Made by a program: the position numbers and the translations under genes. Shown here piece by piece: positions 1-5,418 of a stretch of DNA of 9,718 bases. Each line of letters opens with the position of its first letter. Within the stretch, counting starts at the first letter, position 1. The notes under the pieces were generated by a model. It saw only the letters and a program-made list of their open reading frames with translations, did no database searches and was not told the DNA's origin. Location of the stretch: positions 1 through 9,718 of the forward strand of contig PCSG01000168.1 of NCBI GenBank assembly GCA_002772195.1, written 5' to 3'. This DNA is from Desulfobacterales bacterium CG23_combo_of_CG06-09_8_20_14_all_51_8. Its GTDB lineage: Bacteria > Desulfobacterota > Desulfobacteria > Desulfobacterales > Desulfosalsimonadaceae.

Positions 1-276
1 GAGACCGCCGGATCCGATAACAGAAACAGTTGATTCTGATAATTTAAGCTGTTCATCTATCGAAAGAATGTCACGGTTACGAAGATATATGTGAGGACAA
101 ATACCGAGCTTTAAGGCTTCAATGTAAACCTTACGAATGGAACACCCCAATGCACCGCTGATCTCTATCGCTTTCTCATTGCTGAGAATGCGGACATTTC
201 TGCCAACCGGATCGGAAATTTCTTTTGATTTTCTATTCAGGACGTCCTGAATATCAGGTTTTATACCTGGATTCAA
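1..276 (-). CDS. ThiF/MoeB/HesA-like adenylyltransferase, N-terminal part (cut by window edge)
   Basis: The frame is open to the left edge, giving about 92 residues. It ends in SESTVSVIGSGGL, the start of the glycine-rich nucleotide-binding loop of E1-like (ThiF/MoeB/HesA) enzymes, which adenylate the C-terminus of a ubiquitin-like sulfur carrier such as MoaD or ThiS. The first ~75 residues are an extension before the Rossmann fold; residues ~35-60 look helical and could be a small helix-turn-helix-like module. I chose the TTG start because GAGGAG lies 7 bases upstream. An in-frame ATG at 291 would add five residues (MRSNN) but its only purine-rich site abuts it. The gene follows the biotin-carrier gene by about 50 bases on the same strand, so it is probably the next gene of the operon. 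Which sulfur carrier it serves cannot be seen. The family call is fairly sure; the cofactor (molybdopterin, tungstopterin, thiamin, other) is unknown. Confidence 0.75.
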   Translation of the reverse strand, partial: MNPGIKPDIQDVLNRKSKEISDPVGRNVRILSNEKAIEISGALGCSIRKVYIEALKLGICPHIYLRNRDILSIDEQLKLSESTVSVIGSGGL

Positions 277-283
277 ATTGTTG

Positions 284-289
284 CTCCTC
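284..289 (-). promoter_or_regulatory. Ribosome binding site GAGGAG for the ThiF-like gene
   Basis: On the minus strand GAGGAG is followed by 7 bases and then TTG at 276-274. The spacing is ideal for TTG and impossible for the overlapping ATG at 291, which contains part of this site. It is the main reason to prefer the TTG start. Confidence 0.6.
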
Positions 290-327
290 ATTCCTTAAAA
301 TCTGTTCAACCTGGAATAAACAATAAG

Positions 328-2376
328 CTATCCGATAATACAGAGCACGTCATTTTTGGAAACCGAATCCCCGCTCTTGTAATTAATCGCTTTAATCGTT
401 CCGTTAGCCGGTGCAGGGAGAGAATTTTCCATTTTCATGGCTTCAAGAATCACAACAGAATCCCCTTTTGCAACCGAATCTCCCACTTCTTTAGCATAGC
501 TGACTATCATTCCGGGCATAGGGGCTGTCAAAGGGGTGCCTTCCGCCGCCGCTGCTGGTTTGGATGACGGGGCTGTAGCTGGTTTGTGGGACGGAGTGGA
601 TTGTTTTGGTGCAGGCGACGGAGGCGCAGGCCGTAGGGCCGGAGAGACTGCAACTCTTGGTGCTGCAAGCGCTTGCGACGGAATTGCGGGTGCTGCTGGA
701 GCAACCGGCGGTTGCGCGTAAGTGATGATCGGCTGTCCGCCCGGCTCATCAACGCTGACTTCAAAATATTCATCTTCGATAAACACGTTAAAAGTTCGGG
801 TATGTTTTCCTTTGGCCGGTGCGTCTTTAGAAGACTTTTCCACCAGCGTGCCGGCTTTTGCCTTTGCAAGGATTTCATCCGCTTTTTTGACATCTTCCAG
901 TGTTCTGGGTCTCAATGAATCCGGAGGCGTTTCTTTTTCATATTTGTACATGAGAAATTTTTTCCCGGTCACCGGGTACAGTGTATATAAAAGAATATCT
1001 TCAAGATCAGACGTCAGCCCCTTGAGTTCATTTCTGGCTTTTTCCAGTTCAGGTTCAACCACCTCACCGGGCCGGCAGGTGATGGGTTTTGTACCTCTTT
1101 CATACCCTTTCAAAGCTTTTTTCTGAAGTTTTGAACTGATGGGAACCGCTGTTTTTCCGTATAATCCGTAGCACAGATCCTTGACCTGGGCCGTGATCAT
1201 TTTATAGTCTTCATCGCCATCATCAAATAATACATTGTTCACCGTCTGGGTTCCCACGATCTGGCTGGTCGGCGTGACCAGCGGAATCTGTCCGAGATCT
1301 CTTCTTACCCGGGGCAACTCGGCAAACACCTCATCCATCCGGTCCAGGGCATCCATTTCCCGCAGCTGATTAACCAGGTTAGACAACATTCCGCCGGGGA
1401 TCTGGTGAAGCAAGGCGTTAATGTCAATAATCGAAACCTTTGAGTCATCCAGAAGATGCTTGTATTTGGGAAGAACTTCTTTTTCCAGTACCACATTAAT
1501 TTCGGCAAGTTTCTTCATATCAAAACCGGTATCCCGGCTGGTGCCGATCAAAGACATCACCAACGGTTCGACTGCGGGATGTGATGTCCGATACGCATAA
1601 CTGGACATACAGGTATCAATGACATCCACACCGGCCTCCACCGCTTTTAAATGCGTCATGGGCGCCATGCCGGAAGTGAAATGGCTGTGCAGATGAATGG
1701 GGATATCCGTGTTTTCCTTCAAGGCTTTGATCAGTTCAAACGCGTCATAGGGGGCCATTAATCCTGCCATGTCCTTGATGCAGATACTGTCTGCCTGCAT
1801 TTTTTCAAGGTCCTTGGCTTTGTCGAGATAGTAATCCAGGTTGTAGACGTCGCCGCCCATGCGCGGTTCGGTTAATGAATAACAGATACATCCCTGAAAA
1901 TGCTTACCGCAGTCTTTGATCGCGGCAACCACTGTTTCAAAATTCCGGAAGTCGTTTAGTGCGTCAAAAGTTCTGAATATATCTATTCCGTTCTCTGCTG
2001 CTTTTTCAACAAATGCCAGGGCAACATCATCCCCATAGTTACGATATCCCACCACATTTTGTCCGCGAAGCAGCATGGAAAAAGGAGTTTTCTTAAAGTA
2101 ACGCTTTAAGGTGCGAAGTCGCTGCCATGGATCTTCATTTAAAAATCGATGCATCGTATCAAAGGTTGCGCCTCCCCAGACTTCCACGCCCCAGAAACCG
2201 ACTTCATCCATCATTTCGGCTATCGGTATCATGTCTTCGGTTCGACCTCGGGAGGCAAAAAGGGACTCATGCCCGTCCCGGAGTGTCAGATCCTGAATTT
2301 TTACCGGATTATCAGCCTTGGGGCGGTTCTTATAATCATTAATTGACTGCATCTTCACTTTAAAATGATCACTCAT
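328..2376 (-). CDS. Pyruvate/oxaloacetate carboxyltransferase fused to biotin carrier domain (transcarboxylase 5S + 1.3S type)
   Basis: 682 residues, of the family also annotated pycB or oadA. It moves CO2 between biotin and pyruvate, making or using oxaloacetate. Residues ~25-300 form the TIM-barrel carboxyltransferase domain (DRE-TIM family): RDGHES holds the metal ligand Asp34, Lys201 in CIKDMAG is the expected carbamylated lysine, and His230/His232 in HLHSHFTSG are metal ligands. Residues ~320-510 match the conserved PycB/OadA C-terminal region. A Pro/Ala/Ser-rich linker (~555-612) leads to a biotinyl domain (~613-682) with EAMKM, biotin on Lys648. No biotin carboxylase domain is present. 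I start at ATG 2376 because GAGGAG lies 6 bases upstream and the protein then begins MSDHFKVK; a start at 2466 would add an AT-rich 30-residue leader with no good ribosome site. With the 12S-type gene upstream it probably forms a methylmalonyl-CoA:pyruvate transcarboxylase; a decarboxylase or half of a two-part pyruvate carboxylase are alternatives. Confidence 0.95.
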   Translation of the reverse strand: MSDHFKVKMQSINDYKNRPKADNPVKIQDLTLRDGHESLFASRGRTEDMIPIAEMMDEVGFWGVEVWGGATFDTMHRFLNEDPWQRLRTLKRYFKKTPFSMLLRGQNVVGYRNYGDDVALAFVEKAAENGIDIFRTFDALNDFRNFETVVAAIKDCGKHFQGCICYSLTEPRMGGDVYNLDYYLDKAKDLEKMQADSICIKDMAGLMAPYDAFELIKALKENTDIPIHLHSHFTSGMAPMTHLKAVEAGVDVIDTCMSSYAYRTSHPAVEPLVMSLIGTSRDTGFDMKKLAEINVVLEKEVLPKYKHLLDDSKVSIIDINALLHQIPGGMLSNLVNQLREMDALDRMDEVFAELPRVRRDLGQIPLVTPTSQIVGTQTVNNVLFDDGDEDYKMITAQVKDLCYGLYGKTAVPISSKLQKKALKGYERGTKPITCRPGEVVEPELEKARNELKGLTSDLEDILLYTLYPVTGKKFLMYKYEKETPPDSLRPRTLEDVKKADEILAKAKAGTLVEKSSKDAPAKGKHTRTFNVFIEDEYFEVSVDEPGGQPIITYAQPPVAPAAPAIPSQALAAPRVAVSPALRPAPPSPAPKQSTPSHKPATAPSSKPAAAAEGTPLTAPMPGMIVSYAKEVGDSVAKGDSVVILEAMKMENSLPAPANGTIKAINYKSGDSVSKNDVLCIIG

Positions 2377-2382
2377 TGGAAT

Positions 2383-2388
2383 CTCCTC
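2383..2388 (-). promoter_or_regulatory. Ribosome binding site GAGGAG deciding the start at 2376
   Basis: GAGGAG on the minus strand is separated by 6 bases (ATTCCA) from ATG 2376-2374. The upstream in-frame ATGs at 2406 and 2466 have only AT-rich sequence before them, so translation most likely starts at 2376. Confidence 0.75.
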
Positions 2389-2421
2389 ATTAATATCGTG
2401 TGACATATAAATAAATTTTGA

Positions 2422-2434
2422 ACGTCTGAGACGT
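2422..2434 (-). promoter_or_regulatory. Short perfect palindrome ACGTC-TGA-GACGT before the biotin-carrier gene
   Basis: A 5-base inverted repeat with a 3-base centre sits in an AT-rich 115-base gap, the largest in the window, about 46 bases upstream of the start at 2376. On the minus strand TTGTTA precedes it and TTTATT follows 18 bases later, a weak match to a promoter with the palindrome in its spacer. It could be a small operator or a minor RNA hairpin. It is short enough to be chance, so this is a low-confidence call. Confidence 0.2.
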
Positions 2435-2491
2435 AACAAATTTTTTGATTGATTATTTTTTTTCAAAACAGAAAATCTAAAACCATTATGA

Positions 2492-2731
2492 TTAAATTTT
2501 TTGTTTTGATCCGTGGAATGCTTTCATTTGCATCATCGACCGCATCTGCATTTGATGCTGGCGGCCGCTGATGCCCCATGAATCCAAAACCAGCGGCGCA
2601 TTTTTCGTTCCTGTAATTACGGGCTGAGAATGAGCCCCATGGGACTGAGAGAATGCCATCGCTTCGTGTTCCGATTTAATATAATTGGCAACTGCTGTTA
2701 TTGCGGCAATTTTCTTTTTTCTATCCGACAT
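2492..2731 (-). CDS. Small soluble protein, probable accessory/linker subunit of the carboxyltransferase complex
   Basis: 79 residues. GAGGAT precedes the ATG at a normal distance. The N-terminus (MSDRKKKIAAITAVANYI) is a basic then amphipathic helix, too polar for a membrane anchor. The middle (~residues 28-48) is low in predicted structure. The C-terminus carries SWGISGRQHQMQMRSMM (residues 51-67), a Trp-Gly-x-x-Gly-Arg-Gln motif followed by a Met-rich basic helix. From memory, this resembles the tail of the OadG/MmdD subunits and the tiny MmdE subunit of decarboxylase sodium pumps, which hold the carboxyltransferase subunits together; that similarity is not confirmed here. The gene lies 55 bases after the 12S-type gene and 115 before the 5S-biotin fusion, so a structural role joining the two is the natural inference. 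No catalytic residues or cofactor sites are visible. Confidence 0.8.
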   Translation of the reverse strand: MSDRKKKIAAITAVANYIKSEHEAMAFSQSHGAHSQPVITGTKNAPLVLDSWGISGRQHQMQMRSMMQMKAFHGSKQKI

Positions 2732-2786
2732 ACCATCCTCAATTTACATTCGTTTGAAATAAAAGGAATTATCAAAACCCAGACCA

Positions 2787-4340
2787 TTAAGCGGGAATAT
2801 TACCATGTTTTTTCGGAGGAAGTGTCTGCCGTTTGTTGTACATGATCTCCAACGCTTCAATTAACCGCATCCGCGTTTCACTTGGGACGATCACATCATC
2901 AATGTACCCGCGGCTGGCGGCACAATACGGATTAGAAAAAAGTTCACGGTATTCATCAATTTTTTCCTGCCGTTTGGCCTTTGGATCATCCGCACTGTTG
3001 ATCTCTTTGCGATGAATAATGTTTGCCGCACCATCTGCGCCCATTACTGCAATCTCAGCACTCGGCCAGGCAAATGCGAAATCCGCGCCCAAATGTTTCG
3101 AGGACATGGCAATATATGCCCCGCCATAGTCTTTGCGAACAATCACAAGCAATTTGGGAACCGTTGCTTCGGAGTAGCACCATAAAAGCTTTGCGCCGTG
3201 GCGGATAATCCCGCCCCACTCCTGATTACTGCCCGGCATATACCCGGGAACGTCCGACAGGGTCAATAACGGGATATTAAAGGCATCACAAAATCGGATA
3301 AATCGAGTGGCCTTATCAGATGCGTCAATGTCAAGACATCCCGCCATTACTTTGGGCTGGTTTGCGATAATGCCGATACTTTTTCCGTTTAAACGGGCAA
3401 AGCAGACAATAATGTTTTGCGCAAAATGGGCATGGGGTTCAAAAAATTCCCCATTATCGACAATATTGCGGATCACATCTTTCATGTCATAAGACTGACT
3501 TGAATTATCCGGAATTAATGTATCCAGTTCCAGCGCAATTCGTTTGGGATCATCACCAGCCGGGAGAATCGCTGGGTCTTCCATATTATTTGACGGCAGA
3601 TAAGAAAGCAGTAACTTAATATTATTGATCGCATCCTCATCTGATTCACAGGCAAAATGCGCCACCCCACTTTTTTCATTATGTGTCATTGCGCCGCCGA
3701 GTTCTTCAAAAGTAATGACTTCGCCGGTCACCGATTTAATAACTTCCGGACCGGTAATAAACATATGACTGGTATTTTTTACCATAAAAATCCAGTCGGT
3801 CATTGCCGGGGAGTAGACAGCGCCACCGGCGGTGGGTCCCATGATAGCAGAAATCTGGGGGATCACACCCGAACACAGCGAATTCCGATAAAAAATGTCT
3901 CCGTATCCGCACAATGCATCAACTCCTTCCTGAATCCGGGCCCCGCCGGAATCATTCATACCGACGACCGGTGTCCCGGCCTTGAGCGCCATATCCATGA
4001 TCTTACAGATTTTTTTGGCATGCATTTCACCGAGAGACCCGGCCCTTGACGTAAAATCCTGAGCATAAGCAAATACCGGGCGGCCGTCAACGGCTCCATA
4101 ACCGGTGATCACCCCGTCAGATGGGATTTCGGTTTTTTCCATTCCGAAATTAACACATCGATGCTTGACAAACATATCCACCTCACGAAATGTTCCGGAA
4201 TCAAAAAGCGCGTCCAGCCTTTCGCGTGCAGTCAGTTTGCCTTTTTCCTTGTGCTTGGCTACATTTTTTTCACCACCCTGCTCAAAAGCTTTACTCTTCA
4301 AGGTCCGTAATTCATTAATTTTATCAGCGACATTACCCAT
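2787..4340 (-). CDS. Acyl-CoA carboxyltransferase subunit (methylmalonyl-CoA transcarboxylase 12S / propionyl-CoA carboxylase beta family)
   Basis: 517 residues, the usual length. It transfers CO2 between biotin and propionyl-CoA/methylmalonyl-CoA. Two crotonase-like halves are seen: the N-half (~1-260) has GKLTARERLDALFD (34-47), NDSGGARIQEGVDAL (129-143) and GPTAGGAVYSPAMTD (168-182); the C-half (~270-517) has SDVPGYMPG (362-370), RKDYGGAYIAMSSKHLGAD (402-420) and WPSAEIAVMGADGAA (425-439). The Gly-Gly pairs form the oxyanion holes for the CoA thioester and biotin. Residue Ile410 is at the position reported to set acyl specificity in Streptomyces enzymes (Asp in propionyl-specific PccB, Ile in broader AccB); transcarboxylase and decarboxylase subunits also carry non-Asp residues there. 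AAAGGA lies just before ATG 4340. It follows meaB by 100 bases. A partner biotin carboxylase is absent from the window, so transcarboxylase is favoured over an ATP-dependent propionyl-CoA carboxylase; methylmalonyl-CoA decarboxylase alpha is the other option. Confidence 0.95.
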   Translation of the reverse strand: MGNVADKINELRTLKSKAFEQGGEKNVAKHKEKGKLTARERLDALFDSGTFREVDMFVKHRCVNFGMEKTEIPSDGVITGYGAVDGRPVFAYAQDFTSRAGSLGEMHAKKICKIMDMALKAGTPVVGMNDSGGARIQEGVDALCGYGDIFYRNSLCSGVIPQISAIMGPTAGGAVYSPAMTDWIFMVKNTSHMFITGPEVIKSVTGEVITFEELGGAMTHNEKSGVAHFACESDEDAINNIKLLLSYLPSNNMEDPAILPAGDDPKRIALELDTLIPDNSSQSYDMKDVIRNIVDNGEFFEPHAHFAQNIIVCFARLNGKSIGIIANQPKVMAGCLDIDASDKATRFIRFCDAFNIPLLTLSDVPGYMPGSNQEWGGIIRHGAKLLWCYSEATVPKLLVIVRKDYGGAYIAMSSKHLGADFAFAWPSAEIAVMGADGAANIIHRKEINSADDPKAKRQEKIDEYRELFSNPYCAASRGYIDDVIVPSETRMRLIEALEIMYNKRQTLPPKKHGNIPA

Positions 4341-4440
4341 TATTCTATCCTTTCATGTCAACCCTTACATAAACTCAACCATTTCAAGATCGTAAAAATA
4401 TAAAAAAAATTAATCGAGTGAGTCTATAATGGGTCTGATT

Positions 4441-5418
4441 TTAGTTATTCAGAGAAGTTAATATTTTTCTCACTGCAGCCGTGGGCGTCGATTCCCCTCT
4501 TTCAATCTCCCAGGTTAATTGGGGCAACAATTTTTTAACCTCGGGGATTTGATAAAACCAGTCTTTTAACCCCTCTTCCAGTAACGTCAACATCCATTGA
4601 ATTGCCTGCTTTTTCCGTTTCTGTTCCAGGGCACCGGTGGCAGACATTTTTTCATGATGGTCTAAAACCGTTTCCCATACTTCTGCAATACCGATCATAT
4701 GCAGCGCACTACAGGTCAATATCGGCGGCGACCAGTTAGTGTTGTCCGATGAAAACAAATGCATGGCATCTGCATAAATATTTTTTGCCTGAAGCGTTTT
4801 AGCGAGATTGTCACCATCCGCCTTGTTCACAGCAACCGCATCAGCCAGTTCAAGAATACCCCGTTTAATACCCTGAAGGCCATCACCAGCACCGGCAAGC
4901 ATTAACAGAAGAAAAAAATCGGCTATGGATGCGACACTCACTTCAGACTGACCAACCCCGACTGTTTCAACCATGACGACATCGAAACCGGCAGCTTCAC
5001 ATACGAGCAGAGACTCCCGTGTTTTGCGTGACACCCCACCTAACGTTCCCCCGGACGGAGAGGGGCGGATAAAAGCGTTGGGCTGAGCGGACAGTTTTTC
5101 CATACGGGTTTTGTCCCCCATGATACTGCCGCCGCTGTGCGTACTGCTGGGATCAACCGCCAGAATCGCTACCCGCTGCCCGCGTTCAACCAGGAGCATT
5201 CCCAGACTTTCAACAAATGTATTTTTGCCGACACCCGGCACACCGGTAATTCCCAGCCGGACGGCTTTTCCGGTAAACGGAAGGAGCCGATTAAGCACGC
5301 CTGTTATTAGTTCCTGGTGCTTTGGCAGGGAACTCTCAACCAGGGTAATGGTCTTGGCAAGAATCTTGCGATTGCCGGCGCAAACCCCGGAAACATAATA
5401 TTCAGGATCGGTTTCCAT
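4441..5418 (-). CDS. meaB: MeaB, GTPase chaperone of methylmalonyl-CoA mutase (ArgK/YgfD family)
   Basis: 325 residues, normal for the family. MeaB gates delivery of adenosylcobalamin to the mutase and protects or restores the active holoenzyme, using GTP. The SIMIBI G-domain signatures appear in order (numbering from ATG 5418): P-loop GVPGVGKNT (59-67), AVDPSS (87-92), GGSIMGDKTRM (96-106), ETVGVGQSE (151-159) and the guanine-specificity motif NKAD (198-201). The C-terminal ~80 residues are helical, as expected for the dimerisation arm. The start at 5418 overlaps the mutase stop (TAATG), implying translational coupling, and gives METDPEYYVSGV, the typical beginning of the family; a start at 5457 would add 13 residues overlapping the mutase. 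The oddity is Asn66: the P-loop reads GKNT where almost all P-loop proteins have Ser or Thr directly after the Lys to bind Mg2+. Confidence 0.95.
   Translation of the reverse strand: METDPEYYVSGVCAGNRKILAKTITLVESSLPKHQELITGVLNRLLPFTGKAVRLGITGVPGVGKNTFVESLGMLLVERGQRVAILAVDPSSTHSGGSIMGDKTRMEKLSAQPNAFIRPSPSGGTLGGVSRKTRESLLVCEAAGFDVVMVETVGVGQSEVSVASIADFFLLLMLAGAGDGLQGIKRGILELADAVAVNKADGDNLAKTLQAKNIYADAMHLFSSDNTNWSPPILTCSALHMIGIAEVWETVLDHHEKMSATGALEQKRKKQAIQWMLTLLEEGLKDWFYQIPEVKKLLPQLTWEIERGESTPTAAVRKILTSLNN

Noticed and set aside
722..1126. 134-residue plus-strand frame and neighbours within 528-918 opposite the biotin-carrier linker
   Set aside because: These arise from the low-complexity Pro/Ala linker and the flanking coding sequence of the minus-strand gene; no ribosome site or family match supports them.
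2377..2466. 30-residue N-terminal extension of the 5S-biotin fusion (start at 2466)
   Set aside because: The extra residues are encoded by AT-rich intergenic-like DNA, contain the ribosome site for the start at 2376, and do not match the family's N-terminus.
2492..2731. Small protein as a membrane OadG-type subunit
   Set aside because: The N-terminal helix has too many charged and polar residues (DRKKK, N, K, E, H) for a membrane segment; only the tail recalls that family.
4341..4440. Possible promoter in the meaB-carboxyltransferase gap (TTGACA near 4350, T-rich run near 4400)
   Set aside because: The TTGACA is too close to the start codon to be a -35 box and no acceptable -10 is placed correctly elsewhere; the T-run has no stable stem before it, so it is not a terminator either.
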